DNA from: Diplonema japonicum
Lineage: Eukaryota; Euglenozoa; Diplonemea; Diplonemida; Diplonemidae
Length of the DNA stretch: 64,000 nucleotides
NCBI GenBank assembly: GCA_964019335.1
Contig: OZ025653.1
Coordinates: 666,057 to 730,056 of the forward strand
Reading direction: 5' to 3'
Part shown: piece by piece, positions 11,085 through 21,571 of the stretch
Position numbering within the stretch: position 1 is the stretch's first letter
How the letters are laid out: each line of letters begins with the position of its first letter
Notes under the pieces: model-generated
Databases searched by the model: none
What the model saw: the letters and a program-made list of their open reading frames with translations, nothing else
What the model was told of the DNA's origin: nothing
Program-made: the position numbers and the translations under genes

Positions 11085-12764
11085 CTATTTCTTCTGGATA
11101 AGTCCAGTAGTCTCGTCTTCTGAACCATGGTCCTCAGACGGGATCTCATGTGACTCGGCGAACTTGGGGCGGTTCTGGTACTCGGCAAGGCGGGCACGCT
11201 TCTTGCTCTCCGCCTTCTCTTGTTTCTTGAGGAGCTTCTGCTCCTTTTCGAAGGAGAGACGTGCCATGTTGTCCTTTCTGAAGAAGATCATCAACACGCC
11301 AGCGATAATCCAACAGCCGCTCATCACGTAGCCCGCCACATGGACCCTGTCCTGCTCCTGCCTCTCTTGGTGGTCGTAACCGCTCTGCGACGACGCAGAA
11401 AGATCACCCACCGCAGTGATGTAGGCAGAGAAGATGACAGACACAATAAGGCCAACGTACTGCGCGCACATCACAACACCAGCAGAAGCCATGGACGGCG
11501 AAGCAGGGTACACCGTCTCACTGCCCAGCTCGATGGCTACGGAGAAGCACGGCTGCGCGAAGAACCCGAACAACGCTGCAGAGATCAGAATGAAGGGGTT
11601 CGCCTGACCGTACTTCTCGACGGTGTTCTCCCTGCACGCAATAAGCATCATCGCCTGCAGCAGCACACCGCCGATGAGGTAGATGACGATCAAGGCCTCT
11701 CTGTGCAGAGGACGCTTCCCAAGGTACCCTGCCACGACACCCGCCCCGATGATCCCTGGCAGGATAGTCATCACACCAGTCAGCCCGATGGTCGAGTTGT
11801 TGTACCCGAACGGCTTCAGCAGTGTGTTGAGCATGATGGCGACGGCGTTGGTCTGCCCGAAGCCGAGCCCGAACGCAACGCACATAAGCCAGTACTGGCT
11901 GTTCTTCAGATGCTTCATCTCCTCCCAGAAGGGCACCGCGTCCTTGTTCTCCCTGGCCTGGATGGCAGCCTCCGAAGGGTCGTTGGCAGGCCTATCCTTC
12001 ACAACAAGCATGGTTAAGATGAACATGACAAGACCGAGGATCATGCACACGAGGTTGAGACGCACCACTCTGTCGGGGTTGTCGCCGACGATGGCGGGCG
12101 ACAGTGCGAAGCCGAGGCCGATACCGAAGGGGTTGCCAAGGGCGGCGATGGCAGTGGCGAGGACTCGCTGGTGGGCAGGGAACCACTGCAGGGAGACGAG
12201 ACCGAGAAGCTGAGAGACAAGGGGACGGGCAATACCGGAGAGACATTGACCGATGACGAGGAAGAAGAAAGTCGAGTGGCTCTGCCCGAAGTAACGAACC
12301 ACACCTCCCGCCATGGTGAGCCCGGCGGCCACACGCACCGAGTTCCCGAAACCGATTTTCTGGATTTTTTTGTTTCCCCCCCTTTTTTTTTTCCTATACC
12401 TTTACGACAGGGGCAGCACCCCACACAACAGGACCGTACAGCCCACTCATGCAGTAGGACAGAATGTTCACAACATTCTTGCTAACATCGTACTTATCAG
12501 CGACCTTGTCGGCAATGGGTGAGTATGTAAGCCAGAACGCCGCGTTGATCAAGTTCACTGCAAAGACACACGCCAAGACCCCCCAACGGTACGGGGTGAC
12601 TTGGTAAAAAACACTGGAAGCCTCAGAGATGGGGCCTTCCCTATCACCACCATCGTCAGAGCCGCCCTCACGCTGTAGATGGGTTGGAACGGGGAAAAAA
12701 AGGGGGGGAATACCTTGCTTCCATTGATGTTCATGCCAACCGGGTCATCAGAAACGATATTCAT
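11085..12764 (-). CDS. MFS transporter, FLVCR/SLC49-like, two introns
   Basis: A 532-residue transporter in three exons (12764-12714, 12672-12400, 12359-11085). The 41-nt and 40-nt introns are GT-AG; the second is almost pure purine (GTATAGG, A run, G run, TCCAG). The start YRWGVLACVFAVNLINAAFW and the later LSYCMSGLYGPVVW resemble the first helices of FLVCR-type carriers of heme or choline, and about twelve hydrophobic segments can be traced. The tail is charged and cytosolic, ending with DETTGLIQKK. It probably sits in the plasma membrane or an organelle membrane and moves a small organic solute by facilitated transport. The substrate cannot be told from sequence. The next gene downstream in the text direction, upstream in transcription, is another transporter on the same strand. 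Confidence 0.82.
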
Positions 12765-13375
12765 TTTTTTTTTCTTTCCTTTTTTTTTTTTTCTTCTTAT
12801 TAATATTAGGCAGATTGAAGAACAGCATATAAGTTTTTTTTGGGGGGGGAGGGGGGATAACTGAACCAATAATAATAATAACCTTGTCGTTTATACCAAT
12901 TGTGTTTTTTTTTAAAGAAAGAATGAGGAAGAAAGGGGAAGCAGTGAGAAAGGAAAAGAGAAAAAAAGAAGAAGGGAAAAAAGCGAAAGAAAACCACGAG
13001 CATTTCAAAGCCCCCCCCCCTCCCCTGTCACATTTTCTTTTTTTTTTTGACTTCAACTTTTTTTTCTTCCATTTTACTTCGCATTTTCTTTTTTTTGGGG
13101 GGGGGAAAGGAAAACTGCCCACATTTTTGTTGCCCGTTCCATACCTATTCCCCCTCCTCCCTTCTCTTTTTTTTTTATTTTTCATTTTAATTTTTTTTTT
13201 CCTGCATTCCCTCGCACATTATGTTTAAAAAAGAGGGGGGAAAGAGGAACGGCGGAGCGGTCTTTTTTTTTTTTTTTTTCCTCCCCTTTTTTGTTTCCCT
13301 CCCCCTTTCTCCCCACCAACATAGATATATATAATAGGAGAACTCTATCGTCGTGCGTGGTCAATGCACTTCTTC

Positions 13376-13402
<27 letters not shown>
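12765..13402. repeat. Low-complexity intergenic region
   Basis: A, T, C and G homopolymer runs with a short (AAT)n near 12871-12882. No gene, structured RNA or repeat copy is visible. Confidence 0.55.
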
Positions 13403-13406
<4 letters not shown>

Positions 13407-14093
13407 GAAGCAGGAATATGAATGTCAGTTGTGGTGTTGGAAGGGTTATGTAAAGTGAGCTCTCGATCAGACCACACGGCAGGGTCCATAGGTACTTTTA
13501 CTTTCAGGTGCAGCTGGGTGAGCGGTGTGCCAACAGCCAAGGCTAGATAGAAGACCACTACAAGAGAGGCAGGGATGGCATGAGAGAGGCTGTCGGTTGA
13601 TTCGAAATTCTTTGCGATGCCGCCTACTGCCCCTACGAGGGCCAGAGCTCCAGACACCTTCAACCCCCACCTCCAGAAAAACGGAACGGCCTGCTTCTCA
13701 TTGTCATTTATCTTCTTCTCCAGCAGCCTTGCTGCGCTGTCCCTCGGCTTGCCACGCCAGAAACACCCGACTACACATTGGCAGAATACTGTTTTTTTTT
13801 TTTTTTTAAAGTTTATTTTAGTTTTACATACCTGCCAAAGGTATTGCACCCCGGACTAAGAACAAGTCCAATTCTGTCAACATTTTGTACCCGATACTGG
13901 TTTTTTTTTTTTTTTTTTTCTTCCCGTTTTCCCTCTCTACAATACCTTCCAAAGGCAAACGCCAGTGATCCCAAAAACGCACCCGTGCAAGCCACCGAAG
14001 CAAGGGCCCACGACGGTGTGTTCGTGAACAGATCTCGGAGCATCCCGAACAACGCGAGCGCCCACGCGTGCAAGGAGATCAAGCCCTTTAAAA

Positions 14094-14135
<42 letters not shown>

Positions 14136-15207
14136 CATCCCCCTTTCCCCTCCTTCATACCAAAAGCATAGGCGACATAAACAACGCAACTGCCAAGTAG
14201 TTACCAGTAGTGTCCCCCATGGTGGCTGTGGCTGCAGCTAAGGCTTCGAAGGTAACTGCATAGCCGGGTGTCCCGTTCCGGATGAGGTCGGGGATGGTGT
14301 TGTGTTGTGTTTTGGACAGCACGTGGCCCAACGATCCAAAAACGGCAAGCCCGGTGATCAATGAAGCACCCAACACAGCCATGACCACATGCTTGGAGTG
14401 CTTCACGATGTCCCGCGAGCGTTCGTTGAAACTACCAAACCCAACAAGCACGGCACACCCCACATTACAACTGAAAATTGCCTGCGTGATGGCATCAAGG
14501 AAGATTTCAAGATCGAGGTTGCGGGTGGGCTTTAAAAACTCCACCATGCCATCGACAGCCCCGTCCAGGTTGACTACTGTGTAGAGAAGGAGCCACATCT
14601 GCGACACGAAGCCGAACAGACATGCGCACAGCACTACGTGCATTGAGGCCGTCGTTCCCTCAAGTGATAGAAAGAACAACCCCAACCACACAGCAACTAA
14701 ACACGCTATTATCTGGTATGACACCTCCGAGGACCCACTCTCGGACACGCTGTGCGTGAAGTGGTACATCTCCACCTCCAGCCCCACTGCGGGGACACCA
14801 TTGCGTTCGAAGAAACCATCATCGATGGTCCAAGGGAGCGGGGTGAACAACGCTTCCCAAAAGTATAAACAAGCATACGACAGCACCGCCGAATAGCACC
14901 AAGCGGACGCCAAGGCAAGCCATCCTGCTCCTATGCCGATTCCTGAGGCGTGTGGTTCGAGCTTCTTGAAGGCGTCCTTCGCTCCGTTTTGTTTAACCTG
15001 ACCCAGGCCTAGCTCAAAGAGCATCATGGGCCACCCTACCACCACCACTGCCACCGCGTACAACCAGAAGAAGCTGCCGCCATGGTACGCTGCAACCCAA
15101 GGCAGCCTTAGCAGTGTGGATATCCCGCACCCTGCTGCCCCCATCATCACAAGGAAGCTTAACGGGCTTCTCCATCGTTCTCTGTCACCCCCCGTGTGAT
15201 AGTCCAT
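13403..15207 (-). CDS. SLC6-like sodium:neurotransmitter symporter, four exons
   Basis: A 545-residue transporter in exons 15207-14161, 14085-13946, 13896-13832 and 13788-13403. The introns are 75, 49 and 43 nt, all starting GTATK (K is G or T). After an early basic stretch comes the SLC6 signature region around GCGISTLLRLPWVAAYHGG, which forms the unwound helix 1 that binds sodium and substrate in this family. SLC6 proteins import amino acids, amines or osmolytes with sodium. The family normally has about 600 residues and 12 helices, so this is slightly short. The final exons encode helices and a C-terminal tail with NTT sequons. An upstream in-frame GTG is ignored in favour of the ATG of MDYHTGGDRERW. 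A CCACCACAG lies shortly before the start and fits a splice acceptor. Confidence 0.82.
14101..14133. repeat. (AT)n microsatellite inside an intron
   Basis: A run of about 16 AT units lies within the 75-nt first intron of the SLC6-like gene (14086-14160). That intron is the longest identified in the window, and the microsatellite accounts for the excess. Confidence 0.9.
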
Positions 15208-16206
15208 TCCCAACGCCGGGGGCACTTGCCCCTCCTGTGGTGGGGTATTGGGGATTTGTAACAGAATTTAAAAGGAAAAAAAAAGGACCACAACGGAAGG
15301 GAAAAAAAAAAAGAAAAAAAAAAGAGCAGCTGTGATTTGTTAAAAAAAGGGGAAGAAAGGTGAATTATCCTGCCGCTTAGGGAAGGACAAGAAAAAGAGC
15401 TGCAGAAAAAAAAAAAAAAAAAAAAAAAGGAAAAAAAAAGAAGAAGAAAAAGTGGGGAAATGGGAAGCTAATAATCATTATTCTTGGGGGGGGGGGAAGA
15501 AGAAAAAAAATCGCTGGGCTCGTTCCCTTACTGGGAGCTTAGGTTTCCCCCAGGTTTTTTTTTTTCTCTATCGTAATTGTGGACTAGGAGGAGACAGAGT
15601 CGAAGGGGAAGTGGGGTTGCTGAAGGGTTTCTTTTTTTTCATTTTTCCTTCTTTTTTTTCTTCTACCTAAAATACGAGGCAACAGAGTGTCCGAGCCCCG
15701 ACTTTTGTCCTCTCTCACTCTCTCTTTTTCCACAAGCCCCCACAATGTCCCTATGACATCTACGTCCCTTTTCTACAGCAGCACAGAATGCCTCGAACAG
15801 AAAAAAACAGAAAAAAGAATGACCGTATGCAGATGAGCATGCATTGGGACTCCTTTTTTTTGTTGTAAAAATCTGTATGAGTTTCTTGCCACTTTTGAGG
15901 TCCAGTTGCTGTCAGTACGGCTGGGTTACTTGCGATAAGCTTTTTTTTTTTTTTTTTCCGTTCATTCTTTTTTTTTTTTTTTTTTGTTCATTCCTCTTTG
16001 GAGGAAAGAAAGAGGGAAACATGGCCACAACATTAGCATAGACGCAAGAAGCCATTGTGCTGTGCACGCCTGCAGCAATGCTACAGACAGCTCCGCTGGT
16101 TTCGAAGTGCCTAGCAGTAACACACGGACACGGGCAAGCGGAAGTGGGGACGTGGCTAGTTGCAAGGAAAAGGGTTTGAAAAGAATACAAGAGGGGGAAA
16201 GGAAAG
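15208..16206. repeat. Low-complexity intergenic region, no gene seen
   Basis: The left half is A- and G-rich homopolymer. About 15670-15850 and 16020-16200 have mixed composition but no persuasive open frame, splice-site pattern or repeat match. Confidence 0.5.
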
Positions 16207-19089
16207 TTAGATCTTAGGGTCGAAGAAGGCCATGTCTTTAACGGGCGACCTCTTCACAACCTTTGCTGGAATGCCTGCCACTGTGCAGTATGGGTCAACA
16301 GCCTTGTTCACGACAGCGGAGGCGGCCACGACACACCCGTTCCCAATCTTGATGTTGCCCAACACCTGGCAGTGCGCCCCGAGGATTACTTCGTCTCCGA
16401 TTTTGGGATGCCTATCGCCGCCTACCTTCCCAGTGGCACCCAATGTAATGTCATGCAAGAATTGCACGTTCCGCCCTACCACAGCCGTGCTGCCAATGAC
16501 CAGCCCTGTCCCGTGGTCCACGGTGATGCCTTTCCCTATCGTTGCCTGCGGGTGGATGTCAACAGCGTAGGCGGCAGAACAGCATGACTGGAACAGCAGT
16601 GCCAGCCACTCGTTCCCCTCCTTCCACAACGCGTTGGCTATCCTGTGACAGGTGGTGGCGTGGTGCCCTTTGTAGAACAGAAACTGTGTGACGTATTTGA
16701 AGTCCGAAGCAGCAAGTGCTGCATCTATGACACTGTAGCGGTAGCAGTCGACGGCTATCTCCTCCAGCACTACGGGGTTGCGCTGCAGGCATTGAGCTGC
16801 GAGTCTCGTTAAGTCCACACCCTTCACATTGCTGAGTGCAGGGCCTAGTGAGTCCGCCACAGCGAAGGCCATGTTCGGCTGGTGGAGGATTCTGCTGTTA
16901 AAAAACCCTTGCAGCTCAGGCGACTGGCGTGCTGCCAACTGCGCCTCCTGCAACAGTGACTTCCACACGATGTCCGCGGTGGGGTCCAGCGATTCATCGT
17001 GAGCACCGATGTGGGTCACGGGCAGATTCTTGCAGTCCTCTTGTAAATGGCCAAACACATCCTCCGACAGGTACCTGTCACCGTAGTCGGTGACCAATGT
17101 GACGATTAGCTTGTTGCCGTTCTCAGGTCGCCTTGCTAATATCTTGGCACCCGCCACCAGTGCACCTGCAGATACACCTGCAAAGATACCCTCCTCGGCA
17201 GGGAGCCTGAGGGTCATCTCGTTGGCCTCCGCTTGTGTGACGGTGATGATCTCGTTGATGAAGGACTCGTCGATCCAAGACGATGCCTCGTGCGTGTCGA
17301 TCATCTTCCCGTCGCGGAAGACGGGGTTCGCAGCAGACTGCACAGCGACAACCTTACAAGCACCGTTGCTCTTTTCCTTGAAGTACCTTCCGAGGCCTGC
17401 AAGCGTGGCACCGCTTTCAATGGGCACCACCACGTAGTCCGCCATCCCGCGTGTCATCTCTGTGATCTCAGGGCCGGTGGTTTCATAGTGCACGTGGCAT
17501 GCCGACTGGTTCTCCAGCTGGTTGAGGAACAGCGCCTTGCGTCCCGGGGTAGCGTTGATCTGCTGTGCTTGGTGCATGGCAAGGTAGCTGGCACCTGTCT
17601 TGCCTCTGGAGGCAGGGGTGAGGTGCAGTTCTGCGCCGTACGCCCTGATGCAGACACGCTTCTCGATGGACTCTGTCTCAGGCATGAAGAGGATAAGCTT
17701 GTACCCCTTCGACGCGCAGATCATGGCAAGCGACGTCCCTATGTTCCCTGTGGTCGCCTCCACGATGGTGACGCTGCGGTCCAGCAACCCTGCATGCTCC
17801 GCATCGCTGAGCATCGCTAGGGCTGCACGGTCGGAGCTGGACTTCCCTGGGTTTTCGCACTCCATCTTCAGGGCAATCCGCGCAGGTTGCCCCCTAGAGA
17901 TCTTGTTAAGGTAGATCATGGGTGTCTTGCCAATGCAGGAACGAAGAGTTTTGTTCTCAAGCCCCGAAAGATAAGCGCCGTGGATAGGGATCCTTGTGGG
18001 CGCTGGTATGTCGAAGTCACTTGGCAAGTCCGAGTTAGGGATGACAGGCATGTTTTCGGAGTTCTTTTTCAATTCGGAGTAAAGGGCAGTGCTGAGGTAC
18101 CTCTCGCCTTGCGAGGGAATGACGGCCACGATCTGCTTATCCTTGTAGGCGGGTTGCGAGGCGAGCGCGATCGCTGCATGCACTATGGCTCCTGCGGAGA
18201 CACCGCAGAGAAGGCCTTCTTCACATGCGAGGCGGCGGGCCATCTCGAGCGCCTGTTTGGAATTGACCATCATGACTCTGTCAAGGTTGTTGACGTTGAG
18301 GACCTCCGGAACAAAGCCTGCCCCGATGCCTTGGATGGAGTGCGGCTCGGGTTTGTAGTTCTGACCGTTCTTGTGCTTGGTGAGGGCGGGGCTTTCTGAT
18401 GGTTCGACACCGACGATCTCGACCTTAGTTTTTGTGGTTTTGAAGTAGGAGGCAACGCCGTTGGTGGTGCCGCCAGTGCCCACGCCCATTACAAAGACAT
18501 CGATGTCGCCATTGGTCTGGCGGTGGATCTCAGGGCCGGTGGTCAGTTCATGAATCGCAGAGTTGGCAGGGGACGCGAACTGCTGTGTGAGATACGCTGT
18601 GTGGCCTGTCTTGGAAGTTGATTTGTTGATGTCTGCAACGATTTCCTCTGCCTTCGCTTTGGCACCTTGGATGCCCTTGTCACTCGGTGTCAGCACCACC
18701 TGAGCTCCGAAGATAACCAAGTTAAGCCGTCTTTCCAGCGACATCGTCTCAGGCATTGTGAGGATAACCCGGTAGCCCCTTGCTGCCCCAAGCATGGCCA
18801 GTGCGATCCCTGTGTTCCCACTTGTTGCCTCCACCAATGTGCTGTGCCCAGGTCGAATTGCTCCTTTTGTCTCCGCCTCTCGTATCAACGCAAGGCCGAG
18901 TCTGTCCTTCACTGATTTGCCTGGGTTCATGTATTCCAGCTTCACCGTGACTTTGCCCAATAAACCTTTCCCCACGTTATCTAGCTTCACCATCGGGGTG
19001 TTGCCTATCATCGATACGATGTCTCTTCCGATCCCTTCATTCACTGTGCCCTTAAGGTGGGTCTGTAGGACCTCAATCCTTTTGGACAT
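16207..19089 (-). CDS. Fusion: cysteine synthase - inactive cysteine synthase-like - serine acetyltransferase
   Basis: One intronless frame of 960 residues joins three domains. Residues 17-330 are a PLP-dependent cysteine synthase/CBS-type domain: the Schiff-base lysine is Lys61 in KSVKDR, and TSGNTG binds PLP phosphate. Residues 345-665 repeat the fold (SCIGKTPMIYLN, TTGNIG), but the lysine position is Ser419 in KSSSDR, so this copy should not form the internal aldimine. Residues 690-960 are a CysE-type serine acetyltransferase with its helical N-domain, left-handed beta-helix (VDIHPQATIGKGITVDH) and GDRHPKIG. Together they would convert serine and acetyl-CoA to O-acetylserine and then, with sulfide, to cysteine. 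The protein ends in Ile, the residue by which free SATs dock into the synthase active site. The chosen ATG (MSKRIEV) excludes a low-complexity poly-Lys extension. Confidence 0.93.
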   Translation of the reverse strand: MSKRIEVLQTHLKGTVNEGIGRDIVSMIGNTPMVKLDNVGKGLLGKVTVKLEYMNPGKSVKDRLGLALIREAETKGAIRPGHSTLVEATSGNTGIALAMLGAARGYRVILTMPETMSLERRLNLVIFGAQVVLTPSDKGIQGAKAKAEEIVADINKSTSKTGHTAYLTQQFASPANSAIHELTTGPEIHRQTNGDIDVFVMGVGTGGTTNGVASYFKTTKTKVEIVGVEPSESPALTKHKNGQNYKPEPHSIQGIGAGFVPEVLNVNNLDRVMMVNSKQALEMARRLACEEGLLCGVSAGAIVHAAIALASQPAYKDKQIVAVIPSQGERYLSTALYSELKKNSENMPVIPNSDLPSDFDIPAPTRIPIHGAYLSGLENKTLRSCIGKTPMIYLNKISRGQPARIALKMECENPGKSSSDRAALAMLSDAEHAGLLDRSVTIVEATTGNIGTSLAMICASKGYKLILFMPETESIEKRVCIRAYGAELHLTPASRGKTGASYLAMHQAQQINATPGRKALFLNQLENQSACHVHYETTGPEITEMTRGMADYVVVPIESGATLAGLGRYFKEKSNGACKVVAVQSAANPVFRDGKMIDTHEASSWIDESFINEIITVTQAEANEMTLRLPAEEGIFAGVSAGALVAGAKILARRPENGNKLIVTLVTDYGDRYLSEDVFGHLQEDCKNLPVTHIGAHDESLDPTADIVWKSLLQEAQLAARQSPELQGFFNSRILHQPNMAFAVADSLGPALSNVKGVDLTRLAAQCLQRNPVVLEEIAVDCYRYSVIDAALAASDFKYVTQFLFYKGHHATTCHRIANALWKEGNEWLALLFQSCCSAAYAVDIHPQATIGKGITVDHGTGLVIGSTAVVGRNVQFLHDITLGATGKVGGDRHPKIGDEVILGAHCQVLGNIKIGNGCVVAASAVVNKAVDPYCTVAGIPAKVVKRSPVKDMAFFDPKI

Positions 19090-19450
19090 TTTGGTTTTTT
19101 TTTTTTTTTTTTTTTTTTTTTCTTTTTTTTTCCCCTCTTTTCGTTGTCCGCTGTTATGTATGTATGTGAGGAGCAGGAGGTGAATTAGATATAGAGCGGG
19201 GAGGCAAAACAAAAAAGGTAGCATTTCCTAGGGGTTCGTCTTTCTTTTTTTTTATTATTCCTTCTTTTTTTTTTATTGCCACGTTTTATTCCCTTCCCGG
19301 TTGGTTTTTCCGGGAAAAGGGGGCAAAAAAAAAGGGGGGAGTTTTGCCGTTTTCTTTTTTTTTAAATAAAAACCAGTTCAGAGTGCGGTGTGGACAAAAA
19401 AAAGGGGGGGGGGATGTAACAACGCAAAAAAAAAGAAAAACACAATGAAC
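19090..19450. repeat. Low-complexity spacer
   Basis: T runs, then A- and G-rich DNA between the cysteine synthase fusion and the phosphotransferase. No gene is visible. Confidence 0.5.
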
Positions 19451-20591
19451 TCACAGCTTCGAGGCGGCACGCGGGATGCCAGCGAATTGGAGCGCCACCT
19501 CCGTGTTTATGAGGATTTGCTCATCTGTTTTCTTTTACCCCCCCCCCCTCTTTTTCCCATAAAAACATACCAAACACCGACGCCTTGCTTGATCCAGCGT
19601 TCCCTTGCAGATATCGTGCGTAAACACCGTGCGAAATGGCAGCATTTCTCCAGGAGTTCAGAACTTCGAAGAAAGTCCAGTCTTCACGGGATAGAGGCGG
19701 CCTTTGGACATGGCGAGTGTAAAGATCCAAGAGGTGTTGCTTAGATGGCGTGCCATGCGGGGGGTTGCCTCGCAGGCCCCTCTCCGGGTTTTTAGCAAAC
19801 GGGATTTCCATGGCAGAGGTGCACCACGTGAGGTCCACCGCAGGGTGGCCGAGGGTGCAGATCTCCCAATCAAGCACAGCGACTACCTTTGGCAGTGTAG
19901 GGTGGATGATGAGGTTGCCGATTCTGAAGTCGCCGTGAACGATGGACGTTGGCTCGGCAGTGGTCGGGGTGTGTGTTTGCAGCCATTTTGTTAAGTTCAC
20001 CATATCATTCGGATTGTACCGCGCACCCATGCCTTTCTGTACTATGGCGTCACCCATTGTCACCTGCCTGGACCAGGTCTTGATTTGTCTTTCAGCATGT
20101 CCACCAATTTTGGACAATCCTGACAATCCAACTTTTCGGAAATCAATTTTATGTAGTTCTGCCAGGACGCGAATGGTATCATCCCACAAGGCAGACCGTT
20201 CATCCGGTGTGAACCCTGGAAGCTGCTCGCTCGTTAAGATCCTCCCTTCCACGTAGTCCATTACGTAAAATGTTTGCCCGCACACGCTGTGGTCCTCACA
20301 CAAGAAATGCACCCTTGGAACGGGTACTTTACTCTCCTTCAGAGCTTCCATGACCTTGTACTCCCTCTCGACCTGGTGTGCGGAAGGAAGGAGTTTGCCG
20401 GGGGGCTTCTTCCTCAAGACGTACTTCCTCTCGTCCCCTTCAAACACGAACAGATATGTTGGGTTGCTCATCCCGTTGTTGAATTGTCGCACGCTCGCCT
20501 TCCCGGACGGGAACCCCTGTATTTTTTCCCGCATCACGCGTACCACTGCATCGGTGTCTATGGGCTGCCGTACTGCAATGGTGCCAGACAT
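19451..20591 (-). CDS. ACAD10/11-type aminoglycoside-phosphotransferase-fold kinase with peroxisomal signal
   Basis: A 364-residue protein in two exons (20591-19571 and 19524-19451). Splicing of the 46-nt intron (19525-19570; GTATGTTTTT to AAAACAG) replaces a short junk tail by DEQILINTEVALQFAG and ends the protein in SKL. The fold is the APH/choline-kinase type: ATP-binding lysine in KYVLRKKPPG, catalytic loop HGDFRIGNLI and metal-binding LDWEICTLGHP, which closely resemble the kinase domain of human ACAD10 and ACAD11. That domain phosphorylates 4-hydroxyacyl-CoA in the breakdown of 4-hydroxy acids. Here it stands alone without the acyl-CoA dehydrogenase domain. The C-terminal SKL is a canonical PTS1, placing it in peroxisomes (or glycosome-like organelles). 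Assignment is strong; the exact substrate is inferred. Confidence 0.9.
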
Positions 20592-20877
20592 TTCTTTTTT
20601 TTTTTTTCCTCCGCCTTTTTTATGATTTTTTTTTTCTTGTCCAATATGAAAAAGAATAGCAGGTAAATGAGCATGGGAAAGACATTGATAGAAACACAAC
20701 TCAAAAAAGGAATTTCTTTTTTTTTTTCTTTCCTTCTTTTTTGGCTCGAAACAATTTCCTCCTCAACCCCCCTTAACAACCCTTGGATGGACTCCTCAAC
20801 TCTTCACCTTATCGTTATGGTACACAAACGTAAGAAAAAAAAATAGAAAAATAAACAAAACGGAACAAAAAAAAAAG

Positions 20878-21306
20878 CTAGCTCAATTCAACATCTGTCG
20901 ATATTTGTATCGAAGGGGAGGCAAGATGGTCTTGATTTTCTAAGGGATCAGGAGGGCCCGTGGGGGTGGCAGGGAGAGGTGCGTACTGCATGCGAGCTGG
21001 TTGGTAAAGCGCTGTAACCCGCCGACCCTGTCGGTACGAGAACCACAACCAAAGGAAGAGAACGGAAGATAAACCGATGGCAGCGAGGCTGAAGATGAGG
21101 GTGTAGCATTTGCGGACATCGCTACTGCACCAGCACTGTGCTTCGTAGCAGCCCTGTCCTTCACAATATTCCCCCCAACCGTCACCCCTTAGCAGTTTTG
21201 AGTAGCAAATATAACTCTCATGCAGATCCCCAAAAGGCCTGTCGCAACTCAACGTTTCATTTCCCTGAAACACAGTGGACGTGCATTTTAACTGGGTAGC
21301 ATTCAT
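20878..21306 (-). CDS. Small Cys-rich single-pass membrane protein, unrecognised
   Basis: A 142-residue frame starting at MNATQLKC. The first 65 residues are rich in cysteine and carry NAT and NET sequons, so they are probably extracellular and disulfide-bonded. One membrane segment (about residues 67-91, LIFSLAAIGLSSVLFLWLWF) is followed by a Pro-rich cytoplasmic tail ending in DVELS. No signal peptide precedes the Cys-rich part, so either the membrane segment acts as a reverse anchor or an upstream exon with the signal is missed. An extension upstream would need a non-ATG start. I do not recognise a family. Confidence 0.55.
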   Translation of the reverse strand: MNATQLKCTSTVFQGNETLSCDRPFGDLHESYICYSKLLRGDGWGEYCEGQGCYEAQCWCSSDVRKCYTLIFSLAAIGLSSVLFLWLWFSYRQGRRVTALYQPARMQYAPLPATPTGPPDPLENQDHLASPSIQISTDVELS

Positions 21307-21407
21307 TGACAATCACCCCTATTATTATTATTATTTTTTTTTTTTTGTCGGGCACCCTCTCCTTTAAGTAGCATGAATGGGGAAGGAAACCATAAGGGAA
21401 AAAAAAG

Positions 21408-21440
<33 letters not shown>

Positions 21441-21571
21441 ACACATATAAATAACATAGATGGTTAATTTTTTTAAGGAAAAGAAAGAAAAGGAATACGA
21501 TGGAAGAAGGGAACAAGGATAGAAATCCTTTTTTTTTCTTTTTAAAAAAAGAAAAAGACTTTTTTGTTAAT
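21307..21571. repeat. Low-complexity spacer
   Basis: (ATT)n and long A and T runs; nothing else seen. Confidence 0.5.

Noticed and set aside
15912-16190. A possible minus-strand gene between the SLC6-like and cysteine synthase genes
   Set aside because: The frame is short, lacks an ATG with acceptor context, runs into poly-Lys and shows no domain.
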